Assembly (NCBI GenBank): GCA_029938115.1
Contig: JAPYOP010000035.1
Span: forward strand, 10,500-48,669
Reading direction: 5' to 3'
Length of the DNA stretch: 38,170 bases
Origin: Colwellia sp.
GTDB taxonomy: Bacteria > Pseudomonadota > Gammaproteobacteria > Enterobacterales > Alteromonadaceae
The notes beneath the pieces were generated by a model. It was not told the origin of the DNA and ran no database searches. It saw nothing but the letters and a program-made list of their open reading frames with translations. Shown here piece by piece: positions 17,376 to 26,739 of this stretch; the stretch's first letter is position 1, and each line of letters starts with the position of its first letter. Position numbers and translations under genes: made by a program.

Positions 17376-19730
17376 ATGCAATACAACCGTCGTAAATTTA
17401 TAAAAACATTGGTGGTTACTGCAGGTGCAGTAATGACAAGTAATTTAATGGGCTGTAATGATTCGACTGATGAAGTTGATGTTGATGTTGAAGTTTTACC
17501 TGCGGGACCAAGTACTGTTGTTGGTAGTCAGTTTTATCCTCAGTCAGTAGTGTCAGGTGATCCAAAACCAGACTCTGTTATTTTATGGACGCGAGTTGAA
17601 GATGGCATTGATGTTGATATTGCATTAACGTTGCAAGTTGCACTTGATGAAAGTTTTAATCAATTAGTGGTTGAGCAAGAATTTACTGCATTAGCATCAG
17701 CTGATAATTGCTTGAAAATTCGAGTTACCGAACTTGATGCAGGGCAGTACTATTATTATCGTTTTGTTTATCAAAAAGATGGCACAAACTATTTAAGTAA
17801 AAACGGTAGAACCAAAACAGCACCTGGTATTGATAGTGACGTAAAAGTTAAGTTCGCTTATGTTTCTTGCCAAGATTATATCGGTCGTTATTACAACACT
17901 TATTTGTCAGTATTAGACAATGACGATTTAGATTTTGTCGTGCACTTAGGTGACTATATATATGAAACTACGGGTGACCCTCTATTTCAAGAAAGTACTG
18001 AAGAACGCTCTATTACCTTTAATGACAGTGAAAATGTATTAACTATAGGTGTTGGCGAAAATACTACACAAGCAGCAAATAGCTTAGACAACTACCGTCA
18101 GCTCTATAAAGAATATCGCACAGATGAATTGCTACAACGTGTGCATGAGCGTTTTCCTATGATAGCTATTTGGGATGATCATGAATTTTCAGATGACAGC
18201 TGGAGCGATCGCGCTACCTATCTAGATGGCGTAGATGATGAACAGCAAACCCAACGTAAGAAAAACTCAGAAATGGCTTATTTCGAATATATGCCAATAG
18301 ACCATCAGCAACCGCACACTGAAGGTGAACTTGCCTCAGGTGAAGTTTCCATTGATGATAGTCACCTGTTCCCTAATACTCGCATTTATCGCGACTTTCA
18401 TTTTGGTCAGCATTTACACCTTGCCATGACTGATTTTAGAACTAATCGTCCCGATCATATTCTGCCTGAAGATGCTTTTCCGGCTACTGTAGAAATGGAT
18501 CAAGCAACCTTAACTGGGTTCTTATTGGCTACAGGCTTGGTGCAAGCTCAAGTTGATGGCGTAGTTGCACAAATGTCACCTTATATTAATATTGATGATG
18601 TGAATTTTTCACCCTACCGAGCAGCATTTTTAGAAATATTTACCGGCTTATATACTCAAGAAATCCTTGCGCGCGTTGCTATAAGTGAGACTGAAGCGTT
18701 TACCAAAGGCCGTGCTCGCGCAGTTGCTGCTATTCAGGGTAACTTAACCACAAGCTATTTAAATATTGTATTAGCTCAAGCGAAAGCAAGTTTACCAAGT
18801 GAGCATGGTATTCAACAATTACCTGCACTGCCAGAGGAAGGTGTAGAGCAAGGTTTAGCCTTTTATACCATGGGTAAAACCTCACTATTTAATTACTTGG
18901 GCAGTCGTTATTTTATTATTAAAGAGACTTATGATTTGTACGCAGGCTATAAAGAATATGTAGCACAACTACAAGGTAGCTCTGTACAAGGCGGCTTTGA
19001 TGATCAACAAACGGCATGGCTAGCGCAAACTTTTGCGACTTCAACCAGTACATGGAAAATGCTAGCAAGCTCTGTATCTTTTACGCCATTGATGTTTGAT
19101 TTTTCAGCTAGTCGTGCAGATTCAAATATAATTCCATTAGAGTTTGTATTGGGCTCTGAGCTAATTCCTGCTGCGTTAAAGCAGCGTTTTTATCTTGAAG
19201 CAGACCAATGGGATGGTTTCCCTCAATATAAAGAAAACTTTGTTAATAATGTTATCAGTCAATATGGCGTTATTTCATTAGGTGGTGATGTGCATAGTTC
19301 ATACATTACTGAGCATAAAGCTAATGATGTTACCGGCTTAAAATCATTTAACTTCACCACCTCTTCAATATCATCAGGTACTTTTGGCTCTTTCTTAGAA
19401 GATGGAATGAATACTATTTTAGCGCAGTTGGGCGATATACCACCAGAAGTACAGCAGTTACCACTATTCTTTGATAGTTTAGTTAAAACGGCGACGCAGC
19501 GTGATGACATTGATGATAATTTAGTTTTCTCTCGTATGGCAGAGCACGGCATTGTTATTGTTGAGGTAGACGGCAATGAAATGTTGGTTGATTTCCATAA
19601 TATCCCAGACACTGTTGATGGTATAGAAACAGCCAAGCAAAACTACTATAGCAGTGCATCGCAATATTTTGATAAAGTTCGTTTATATCAATTTAAAGTA
19701 ACTGATGGGCAGTTAATTCGTTTAACTTGA
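17376..19730 (+). CDS. phoD: PhoD-type alkaline phosphatase/phosphodiesterase, Tat-exported
   Basis: Ca/Fe-dependent phosphatase family enzyme, 784 residues, that releases phosphate from phosphate esters outside the cytoplasm. The N-terminus has a Tat motif (NRRKFIKT) and a lipobox-like LMGC at about 24-27, suggesting a Tat-exported lipoprotein. The PhoD_N domain has QSVVSGDPKPDSVILWTRV. The metallophosphatase part shows HLGDYIYE, IWDDHEFSDD and GGDVHSSY, all metal-ligand motifs. Typical PhoD proteins have about 500-580 residues; here an insertion of about 150 residues lies between roughly 375 and 530. The upstream region has two TTGTC elements 10 bases apart, not a proper Pho box. Confidence 0.9.
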   Translation: MQYNRRKFIKTLVVTAGAVMTSNLMGCNDSTDEVDVDVEVLPAGPSTVVGSQFYPQSVVSGDPKPDSVILWTRVEDGIDVDIALTLQVALDESFNQLVVEQEFTALASADNCLKIRVTELDAGQYYYYRFVYQKDGTNYLSKNGRTKTAPGIDSDVKVKFAYVSCQDYIGRYYNTYLSVLDNDDLDFVVHLGDYIYETTGDPLFQESTEERSITFNDSENVLTIGVGENTTQAANSLDNYRQLYKEYRTDELLQRVHERFPMIAIWDDHEFSDDSWSDRATYLDGVDDEQQTQRKKNSEMAYFEYMPIDHQQPHTEGELASGEVSIDDSHLFPNTRIYRDFHFGQHLHLAMTDFRTNRPDHILPEDAFPATVEMDQATLTGFLLATGLVQAQVDGVVAQMSPYINIDDVNFSPYRAAFLEIFTGLYTQEILARVAISETEAFTKGRARAVAAIQGNLTTSYLNIVLAQAKASLPSEHGIQQLPALPEEGVEQGLAFYTMGKTSLFNYLGSRYFIIKETYDLYAGYKEYVAQLQGSSVQGGFDDQQTAWLAQTFATSTSTWKMLASSVSFTPLMFDFSASRADSNIIPLEFVLGSELIPAALKQRFYLEADQWDGFPQYKENFVNNVISQYGVISLGGDVHSSYITEHKANDVTGLKSFNFTTSSISSGTFGSFLEDGMNTILAQLGDIPPEVQQLPLFFDSLVKTATQRDDIDDNLVFSRMAEHGIVIVEVDGNEMLVDFHNIPDTVDGIETAKQNYYSSASQYFDKVRLYQFKVTDGQLIRLT

Positions 19731-19753
19731 TCTGGTTATTTTGGCATTAATTG

Positions 19754-20299
19754 TTACGTATCTTCTTCATGTATTTCATATAAATAGACGGGTGATTTGT
19801 AAAAATCTTCTAGCGGTATCACTTTGCATGGTCGCCTTGATGGTAAAGCAAAGTTATTGCTTATTAGAAAATCACCTTTAATCTCTTTTAAACGTAATTT
19901 GTTGTTTATTCGGTTCATCGCTTCTGGGTATAAATAACAAACTAACACTGATGCAGCGGGTAGGTTTGTATTGTAAAAGTCTTTTCGATGTAAAGTTAGG
20001 TTGTTTAAACCTAATAAATTTTTAAGTAATATAGAGGTAAACCAAGGTAAAAAAGACAATTCATAACCGATTATTTGTCTGTTCGGATTTCTCTTAGCTA
20101 TACGTATAACAAAGTTTCCCCAACCGCTACCTAAATCAATAATAGGGCCCGTGCCTGCTTCATCTGCCAACGCCATCATTGCATTATAGGCTTTGCTAGA
20201 GCTTGGCATAGGTGATATGCCCAATTTTACGCTGCTGTACACCAGAGATACGGTAATAAGCACAGTAAAGATTAATAAAAAAATATGAAAGGTTATCAA
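19754..20299 (-). CDS. Membrane-anchored class I SAM-dependent methyltransferase
   Basis: A 181-residue protein with an N-terminal membrane segment (about residues 3-24), unusual for a methyltransferase, then motif I IIDLGSGWGNFVIRIAK for S-adenosylmethionine binding, the acidic end of strand 2 in GYELSF, and VLVCYLYPEAM where the motif IV strand is expected. The C-terminal half is short, so it may be a minimal or regulatory version. Substrate unknown; the anchor suggests a membrane lipid, quinone or envelope protein. It is convergent with the phosphatase gene, with only 23 bases between stop codons. Confidence 0.75.
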   Translation of the reverse strand: MITFHIFLLIFTVLITVSLVYSSVKLGISPMPSSSKAYNAMMALADEAGTGPIIDLGSGWGNFVIRIAKRNPNRQIIGYELSFLPWFTSILLKNLLGLNNLTLHRKDFYNTNLPAASVLVCYLYPEAMNRINNKLRLKEIKGDFLISNNFALPSRRPCKVIPLEDFYKSPVYLYEIHEEDT

Positions 20300-20615
20300 A
20301 GGATAACTCCCAAACGTATTTTATAAAAAGTTTGATCAATACGTTAACTGTGATTTTTTCCTTACGCAATGATTTTGTTACTCTGAATAGAAGAATAATA
20401 TTTCGTGTTTGATAAACTATAGAAAGTCTAAAGCTATTCACTCACCACCATTCACGGTACAATGAAATTTCAACCATGATGTTTAGAATAATATTAATTA
20501 TTTCTAGTCTTGCCATCAATATTTGTTCAAGGCTGATGGCATTCAATTGGTATAAACATTAATAGCTAACCACAGTAACCGTGATCTATTTTCTAAGAAT
20601 AAAATTGTAAATGTT
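20300..20615. other. Intergenic region between methyltransferase and DUF2956 genes
   Basis: A 316-base divergent gap. It holds presumed promoters for both neighbours and a 28-codon open frame listed separately. The short stretch CAATTGGTATA near 20545 is the complement of a motif also seen at the right end of the window (ATACCAATTG). I see no RNA gene or strong hairpin. Confidence 0.5.
20476..20562 (+). CDS. Possible 28-residue hydrophobic peptide
   Basis: An open frame starting MMFRIILIISSLAINICSR and ending in FNWYKH: a hydrophobic helix with a polar aromatic C-terminus, as in many single-pass micropeptides. No good ribosome site precedes it. It lies upstream of the DUF2956 gene on the same strand. 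Chance occurrence in AT-rich DNA is quite possible. Confidence 0.2.
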   Translation: MMFRIILIISSLAINICSRLMAFNWYKH

Positions 20616-20921
20616 ATGAATAAAATATCCGTAGAAACTCAAGAACAAGCGATGAAAGTAGCTAAGGGAACACAGCGACCTAATCAAACCAAAGAACAAA
20701 CAAAAGTTATCTCTCAAGGAATTGAGAAGGGTATAGCTGAGTATAAGAAGCAGCAAAGTAAGAAATTGCGAGAGCGGGATAAAAGACGAAAAACCAATTT
20801 CAAATCTAAAGCAGATAAACCTGAAACAGTTGAGGCGCTTAAATCCGAGCCTGATAAATTACCTTGGGTATTGTTAGCGGTAAGTTGGCTTGGTTTTGTC
20901 AGTTGGTATTTGTTTAATTAA
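20616..20921 (+). CDS. DUF2956 family protein
   Basis: A 101-residue protein of the DUF2956 family, found in marine gammaproteobacteria. The conserved N-terminal part has ETQEQAMKVAKGTQRPNQTKEQTK and then GIEKGIAEYKKQQ. The middle is very basic (KKLRERDKRRKTNFKSK), and one membrane helix closes the protein (PWVLLAVSWLGFVSWYLF, about residues 83-100). This makes a tail-anchored topology with the basic part in the cytoplasm, where it could touch nucleic acid or phospholipid heads. Function unknown. Family call is from memory of the N-terminal motif. Confidence 0.85.
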   Translation: MNKISVETQEQAMKVAKGTQRPNQTKEQTKVISQGIEKGIAEYKKQQSKKLRERDKRRKTNFKSKADKPETVEALKSEPDKLPWVLLAVSWLGFVSWYLFN

Positions 20922-21119
20922 GAGAGGACAAAGTCGCTAGGTGTTAACAAGTTAAATTAGTTCTACTAAGCTGACCTTGGTCTTTGCGACCATAACTGTA
21001 ACTTTAAGCATATGGAGGCATTAAACTTTTGTTAAGCCATGATAATATATAGAGTCATATTACCGAGGTTTTATTCTCGCTTGTGAGCTGGGTTTAATCG
21101 ACAGTTTTAAAATAGCTGT

Positions 21120-24100
21120 TTAGGTGTTGTTTTCTACATTATCTGCTAACCAATGCAATATCTTCACAATTAACAAATCTGGATCTACAGGTTTAGATAA
21201 ATAATCGTCCATGCCAGCATCAAGACACTTTTGTTTATCATCTGCCATGGCATTTGCTGTCATAGCAATAATGGGGATTTTTTTATTTAGTTCACCAGCA
21301 TTAGCTGAACGTATTTGTCGACTAGCTTCATAACCATCCATTTCAGGCATCTGGCAATCCATCAGTACTAGATCGTAGCTCCACGTTGCTTTATCCTGCG
21401 CTAACGGTTGTTGTATTAATTTTTCTAAACACTCAACACCATTGTTAGCAATATCAATAAAATGTAAACCTAGTTCATTAAGAATTCCTTTTGCTACCAT
21501 TTGATTAATACGATTATCTTCCACTAATAATATTCGCTTATTTTTAATACTATCTAGATCGGAGTTGTTAAAAATTTTATTTTTTGCAGGAATCAATGTT
21601 TTTAAATAATGCCTAGTCACTAGGGGATTAGCGTGTTCAAGCACTTCTCCTCCTTTTGTCACGACAGATAGAGCGCCAAAAACATCAGCAGTTGTTGCTG
21701 GTTTAGGAAAATAGCAGTCAAAGCCTAAATCAGCAAAATATCGAGCATCACCTATATGCCCCATTGAAGTCATCATAACGAGTTTCATTTGTTCAAAACG
21801 CTTATCATTCTTGATAAGCTTACCTAATTCAGCGCCGTCCATATGGGGCATTTGCATATCAAGAATCGCGACATCAAAAGGTGCCTTATTTTCATTTCGA
21901 CATTCTTGTTCACAAAGTAGCAATGCCTGCTGGCCACTGTCAGCTTCAAAAACAGTCGCTCCCCAGTGCTCAAGTTGTCCTCGTATAACTTCTCTATTGG
22001 TCTCATTGTCATCTACGATGAGTAATTTTAGATTACTTATATCAACATCAGGCATTACCTTTTGAGATTTATTACTTTTTTGCAGGGTTACATAAAAATG
22101 AAAACAACTTCCTTGCCCTATTTTACTGGTCACGCTAATGTCACCGCCCATTAGGTTACAAAGTTTTTTTACAATAGCTAACCCTAAGCCCGTACCACCA
22201 AACTTACGCGTTGTGGACGAGTCAACTTGACTAAATGAGTCAAATAACAAAGAAATTTTATCATCTGGAATTCCAAGACCTGTATCACTAATATTACAAT
22301 TTAACCGCCATGATGAGTCATCGTTAGGAAGTAACTCAGCAATAATAATAATTTCGCCTTTGGCTGTGAATTTAGTCGCGTTACTGATGATATTAGATAT
22401 GATTTGTCGAAGTCGACTAGGATCACCTTTTACTATAGATTCTTCAACTTTTGTGACATCTAGGATGAGTTCAAGGTTTTTAACTTGAGCCTGTAACCCC
22501 ATAGATTCAGAAAGTTCACCAAGCATACTTCGTAGGTTGAAATCAATATTTTCTAATTCCACCTTACCCGCATCTACTTTAGAAAAATCCAAAATATCAT
22601 TAATTAAATTAAGTAATGATCTCGCGCTCCCCATTGCAATATTGACTCGATGCTTTTGTTCGTCATTTAAACCTGTATCTATGACTAACCCCAGCATACC
22701 AAGTACCCCATTCATTGGGGTGCGTATTTCATGGCTCATACTGGCTAAGAACTCACTTTTTGCAATAACGGCTTGTTGTGCTTCCTCTGTTGCTTTTATA
22801 AGCATTTCTTGGTTGTTTTTTTGAGATGAAATGTCCAGGTGTGTACCTACCATGCGTTTTGGTTTTCCATCCTCAAACCATTCTACCACTTTCCCTGAGT
22901 CTAATACCCATACCCAATGACCTGCTTTATGTTTCATTCGAGCTTCAAAGTTATATCTTTCAGTTTCTCCACTCCAATGTTGCTCTAATAATTCACCAGA
23001 ATGTTTTAGATCGTCCGGGTGAGCATGTTTCATCCAAGTATTAATGTCACAGGGACTCAATTCTTCGAGGGTATAACCAATTATTTCAGCCCAACGCTTA
23101 TTAAAGGTAACCTCGCCAGTCTGAACTTGCCAATCCCAAATGCCCGTGGCGGTACTATCAATCACGAGTGCTAATTGGTTACTGCTTTCTTTTAACTCAA
23201 GTAGCGCTGACTGTTTTAATTCAGATTCACTATGTAAATTTTCAATAGAAGTCATATTTTTGCTTAGCTTATTGGCCATGCTATTAAAACCTCTGCCTAA
23301 ATCTCCTATCTCATCAGCCCCTAGATCATCCATCTGATAATCCAGTTCACCTTGACCAATACTTTTAGTAAATAGATGTAGCTGCTCTATTCGATGTAAT
23401 AAAATTTTCCCTAATAAGAAGTAGAGCAATAGACTCATAATCAATACACTAACTGTACCCACGGTCAAAATGTTTATAGCCAATGTTTGAACAACTTTCA
23501 GCTCAATATTACGATTGAATATTAATAGTGAAATAAGCTCTGTTTTACCAACGGTGAATTGTTTTTCGGATAGAAGTTCATCGGGGTTATTTTTATATAG
23601 ACTGTTCTCATCATGCTTATTAGCGATAGTGTTTTTTTGATTGTATCGCGTAATAATAACTTCATTTTCACCATTTTTAATGATTGCACCAATTAGTGAA
23701 TTTTTAGAAGCAGCTAATTCGATAATATCCTCATCTAATTGATTTATTACGATACGTCGCCAGTCGATACTAACGACTAATTCACCAATAATTTCACCTC
23801 GTTTACGAATATTAAGGCTGTACCACTGGGCTATGCCATCTTCCAGACCTATTTTGGATAAATATTCATCTTGACCAATTGAACTTATTCCAACAATGGT
23901 GTTATTTGGTTGCACATATAGAGGGTGCTGATGAATATTTTTTAGTAATAGTTCTTCACCATTTATTCTTTTCTTATTACTGTCACGTGTACTGGTAGAG
24001 AAAACAGTGCCATCTATTTCTGTCACAAGAATATAATTAATAAAGGGATAAATTTCGATTAGGTCATTTAACTCTTGGCTAATGCCACGATTTTCGAACA

Positions 24101-24335
24101 AACTGAGTGCTTTATTCACTTGCCTATTACGAGCAATTATTTGGCTAATATCAGATATTTTTTGTTGCTGTTCATCTAGGTGAGAAGTAATGAAAGATAC
24201 ATCACTATTCATACCTTTTTGTATTGTTTGTAGTCGATCATATTTAAGAGACGAAAAAACAAAAAAACCTAATGACCCTATAATAATAAGGGAAATTGAT
24301 ATGGATATTGAGATGATTTTAGGCAGTAGTTTCAT
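21120..24335 (-). CDS. Hybrid histidine kinase with two receiver domains
   Basis: Inner-membrane hybrid kinase, 1071 residues. A membrane segment at about 7-29, a large periplasmic Cache-like sensor (about 30-285), a second segment near 290-312, HAMP (LGADEIGDLGRGFNSMANKL), a PAS/PAC domain (about 385-510, with VTFNKRWAEIIGYTLEEL), HisKA with H535 in SMSHEIRTPMNG, HATPase (DTGLGI, GGTGLGLAIV), a first receiver with D826 and a second with D993 (LMDCQMPEMDGYEA). No Hpt domain, so a separate phosphotransfer protein is needed. It is the last gene of an operon that begins with an outer-membrane protein and a binding protein, its likely ligand supplier. Confidence 0.93.
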   Translation of the reverse strand: MKLLPKIISISISISLIIIGSLGFFVFSSLKYDRLQTIQKGMNSDVSFITSHLDEQQQKISDISQIIARNRQVNKALSLFENRGISQELNDLIEIYPFINYILVTEIDGTVFSTSTRDSNKKRINGEELLLKNIHQHPLYVQPNNTIVGISSIGQDEYLSKIGLEDGIAQWYSLNIRKRGEIIGELVVSIDWRRIVINQLDEDIIELAASKNSLIGAIIKNGENEVIITRYNQKNTIANKHDENSLYKNNPDELLSEKQFTVGKTELISLLIFNRNIELKVVQTLAINILTVGTVSVLIMSLLLYFLLGKILLHRIEQLHLFTKSIGQGELDYQMDDLGADEIGDLGRGFNSMANKLSKNMTSIENLHSESELKQSALLELKESSNQLALVIDSTATGIWDWQVQTGEVTFNKRWAEIIGYTLEELSPCDINTWMKHAHPDDLKHSGELLEQHWSGETERYNFEARMKHKAGHWVWVLDSGKVVEWFEDGKPKRMVGTHLDISSQKNNQEMLIKATEEAQQAVIAKSEFLASMSHEIRTPMNGVLGMLGLVIDTGLNDEQKHRVNIAMGSARSLLNLINDILDFSKVDAGKVELENIDFNLRSMLGELSESMGLQAQVKNLELILDVTKVEESIVKGDPSRLRQIISNIISNATKFTAKGEIIIIAELLPNDDSSWRLNCNISDTGLGIPDDKISLLFDSFSQVDSSTTRKFGGTGLGLAIVKKLCNLMGGDISVTSKIGQGSCFHFYVTLQKSNKSQKVMPDVDISNLKLLIVDDNETNREVIRGQLEHWGATVFEADSGQQALLLCEQECRNENKAPFDVAILDMQMPHMDGAELGKLIKNDKRFEQMKLVMMTSMGHIGDARYFADLGFDCYFPKPATTADVFGALSVVTKGGEVLEHANPLVTRHYLKTLIPAKNKIFNNSDLDSIKNKRILLVEDNRINQMVAKGILNELGLHFIDIANNGVECLEKLIQQPLAQDKATWSYDLVLMDCQMPEMDGYEASRQIRSANAGELNKKIPIIAMTANAMADDKQKCLDAGMDDYLSKPVDPDLLIVKILHWLADNVENNT

Positions 24336-24348
24336 TTTAATAGATTAT

Positions 24349-25317
24349 TCACTGTGTCCATTGTATTTCAAAAGATAAATTTTCTGGTACGTTAATACCT
24401 AACTTATTCATACTATTCTTATTGAATAAGTAGGTTGGTGGCTCTTGTAATGTAGACTCAATACTTTCGGGTAAAGCCTTATTTAAAAGAATATCTGCAG
24501 CCATTTTCCCCGCCATATTACCCAACTGATAAAAGTCGGCGACAACACCAAAAGTTGCCCCTTGCTCAATACCTTTTTTATTAGCACTTAAAATAGGGAT
24601 TTTATGAGTTAAGGAAAGCTCTATTAACGCCAGTTCGCCACCACCTTGTATTAATGTATCAGTGGTGGTAACAAAGACATCAACGTCATTGACTAGTGTC
24701 ATCGCTTTCATTTTTAGCTCTTTAATACTTTCCACTGAAACATCAGTCACCTTAATACCCTTTTTCTTAAAATAGCGATATAAGTTAGCGGTTTGAATTT
24801 TTGAATTTGGCTCGCCTTTACGATGAAAAATAGCAATACTCTTTGTTGTCGGTAGTACGCCTAAAAGTAAGTCAATAGAGTGAGATAATGGCACGTAATT
24901 ACTGGTGCCAACCAAGTTATTACCTGAGTATTCAAAAGACTCTATTAAGCCGGAGTCAGCCGGATAAGTTACAATTGAAAAGACTATGGGCGTATTAGTA
25001 GGAATAACTTCTTTTATTATTGTTGTTCCAGGTGTTGTCAGGGAAAAAACCAAATCAATGTTTTGTCTTTTTAAGTTGTTTGCAACTTTTCTTTGCAGTA
25101 TTTTGTCGGCACCAACTTCACCTTGAATAAAGGTCAATTGCTTACCTTCTACCAGCCCTCTACTTGCTAGCGCATCTTTAAAACCTTGAACACATTGAGG
25201 GTAGCCTGACCAAGTTGCCAAACCGATTTTATATTCAGTCGCTAAAACCTGAGGGCAAAAAAACATAAAAATAAAAGCAACAAATACAAAAAATGTTTTA
25301 CCTGTATTATTTTTCAT
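24349..25317 (-). CDS. ABC-type substrate-binding protein (PF04392-like)
   Basis: Exported binding protein of 322 residues. The ATG at 25317 gives a normal signal peptide (ending VLA) and has an AGG ribosome site; an ATG five codons earlier overlaps the upstream stop. The mature part starts YKIGLATWSGYPQCVQGFKDAL and shows LVFSLTTPGTTIIKE, PIVFSIVTYPADSGL and GATFGVVADFYQLGNMAGKMA, the pattern of the ABC_sub_bind (TrpX-like) family, whose characterised members bind aromatic amino acids or similar small molecules. No permease or ATPase follows; instead a hybrid kinase starts 13 bases after the stop, as in binding-protein/kinase sensor pairs such as LuxPQ. Confidence 0.88.
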   Translation of the reverse strand: MKNNTGKTFFVFVAFIFMFFCPQVLATEYKIGLATWSGYPQCVQGFKDALASRGLVEGKQLTFIQGEVGADKILQRKVANNLKRQNIDLVFSLTTPGTTIIKEVIPTNTPIVFSIVTYPADSGLIESFEYSGNNLVGTSNYVPLSHSIDLLLGVLPTTKSIAIFHRKGEPNSKIQTANLYRYFKKKGIKVTDVSVESIKELKMKAMTLVNDVDVFVTTTDTLIQGGGELALIELSLTHKIPILSANKKGIEQGATFGVVADFYQLGNMAGKMAADILLNKALPESIESTLQEPPTYLFNKNSMNKLGINVPENLSFEIQWTQ

Positions 25318-25325
25318 TGTATCGC

Positions 25326-26057
25326 CTACCATTTGATTAAGTACTCCAAACCCACTGCCATGTTGTTTACATCAGAACGACGATATTGGTTAACGCGGTA
25401 CTCGGCGATGACAAACAGGTTTTCGACTATGTTATAACCAAGTTGTATTTCACCCACCATTGGGTTTTTGGGTACTTCAGGTATTTTGCCTGACAAGTTT
25501 TCATTAAAGGTATGATCAATAAAGCCAGCCAAGTAAAGTCGGTTATCAATAGTTGGAAACGTCATTCGAAATACATGCTCCATTTGCCATACATTCTCAG
25601 GCACATTATCAAACTGTTTCAAATGGAAATTAATTGACCAACTTAGGTTTATAGCCTTAAAAACAGTGTTAAATATTTGGGTATCGTTTATCCGCCATCG
25701 AAAGCCTAACCGATGTCGGTCATTGTCATCGCCTGAGCGAAAATTCATTTGCAGGGTGAGATCAATCGGAGACTTTTCACTAATTTGCCAACGGACATTT
25801 TGTTCCGTGTAAAAGGTATTGATATCGGCTAATGCTGCTTCACTCTTTTCATTACCAAAGTTCGTTAAAGAAAAATACGAGAAGCGATTTTTGAGTTTAG
25901 CGCCAATATTAATCGTGATGGTATTATCGTTATCAACATCAGACAAATAAGGATAGACATTTACGTCGATAAAACCGCCTGAGCTATTCTTATCCGCAGC
26001 ATTAATTTGAAAGTTAACAGCAATGATTAATAAACACAGTAATATCCGTATCAGCAT
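25326..26057 (-). CDS. Putative outer-membrane beta-barrel protein
   Basis: A 243-residue exported protein with a signal peptide (about 1-20, ending INA). The rest alternates polar and hydrophobic residues in likely strands (for example SPIDLTLQMNFRSG, GEIQLGYNIVENLFVIAEYRV), with short turns rich in Asp and Asn, and ends in an aromatic residue (LEYLIKW), the usual C-terminal signal for barrel assembly. About 10-12 strands could fit. It is the first gene of the operon with a binding protein and a hybrid kinase, and an AAGGG ribosome site precedes it. It may be a porin that admits the sensed ligand. No family name can be given. Confidence 0.7.
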   Translation of the reverse strand: MLIRILLCLLIIAVNFQINAADKNSSGGFIDVNVYPYLSDVDNDNTITINIGAKLKNRFSYFSLTNFGNEKSEAALADINTFYTEQNVRWQISEKSPIDLTLQMNFRSGDDNDRHRLGFRWRINDTQIFNTVFKAINLSWSINFHLKQFDNVPENVWQMEHVFRMTFPTIDNRLYLAGFIDHTFNENLSGKIPEVPKNPMVGEIQLGYNIVENLFVIAEYRVNQYRRSDVNNMAVGLEYLIKW

Positions 26058-26174
26058 TTTTACCCTTAAATAAGAATTATCCGTTGTTTTTATAAATATA
26101 GTCGAGATTTTGAAATAATGGGAAAATTAAACTTACGTGAGGTTCATAGTGCATAGAAACATATTTAATCTCCG

Positions 26175-26197
26175 ACTTTAAATATTGAATTTAAAGT
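26175..26197. repeat. Inverted repeat ACTTTAAAT-N5-ATTTAAAGT
   Basis: Perfect 9-base arms around ATTGA, about 118 bases upstream of the barrel gene start. It could be an operator for the operon. The arms are A/T rich, so a chance origin is possible. Confidence 0.35.
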
Positions 26198-26423
26198 TAG
26201 ACCATGGGAGGTGGTATTAAGATTGGTGGATAAAAATGTAATCTATGAGGTTAGATAGTTTTAGTCTTCGATAAATTAATCTTGTTAGAGGACACATAGG
26301 GATGGTGGGATAGATTTCAACCTTTACTGATAATGTCTGCTCTAGGCTGAATCAGTTGTCGGAAGGCTCAACTATCACCTAATGACAGGGAGTTCTCCTT
26401 AGTGAAGTAAGATCGAACGTCAG

Positions 26424-26576
26424 CTAAGAGAATAAAGTGATTCCACTCAGAAGATGCTTGAGTGGCTGTTCCTCGCTCATTTGAGACGATGGATACTTCT
26501 TCTTTTTAGATGATTTGGATGCAATAAAAATAACGTTCATTACAACAACTATTACACCAACCGTAGACCAAGCCAT
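26424..26576 (-). CDS. Possible 50-residue single-pass membrane protein
   Basis: An ATG frame starting MAWSTVGVIVVVMNVIFIAS, a continuous hydrophobic helix, followed by KSSKKKK, a strong positive-inside stop, and a polar tail ending in LLSGITLFS. This order is typical of real small membrane proteins and rare by chance. The ribosome site is weak (TAAGTAAT before the ATG). It lies 163 bases after the YSC84 gene on the same strand. I do not recognise the family. Confidence 0.4.
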   Translation of the reverse strand: MAWSTVGVIVVVMNVIFIASKSSKKKKYPSSQMSEEQPLKHLLSGITLFS

Positions 26577-26739
26577 AAATATTACTTAAAAAGTAACTTC
26601 GGTTAATCGCTCATTGCAGTCGACCACTGGCAGCTTATTGCTGCCTATCAAATTTAATTAAGCCATGATATTTAAGAGCGTCAGAACAAGTTTGAATTAC
26701 TAGCATTAAATATCTATTCTGCTAACAACTAGCTTATAT

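Larger units (their letters stand above)
26058..26739. other. Long 682-bp gap with candidate small gene and inverted repeat
   Basis: The gap upstream of the barrel gene holds a perfect 9-bp inverted repeat (26175-26197) and a 50-codon minus-strand frame (26424-26576), both listed separately. The stretch 26200-26500 looks richer in G and C than its surroundings. No tRNA-like fold, transposon end or clear gene remnant was recognised. A long 5' leader or a small RNA cannot be excluded. Confidence 0.5.

Noticed and set aside
20196..20441. 81-codon minus-strand frame over the methyltransferase start
   Set aside because: It overlaps the methyltransferase in another frame and its translation is a low-information mix; the methyltransferase frame has the SAM motif.
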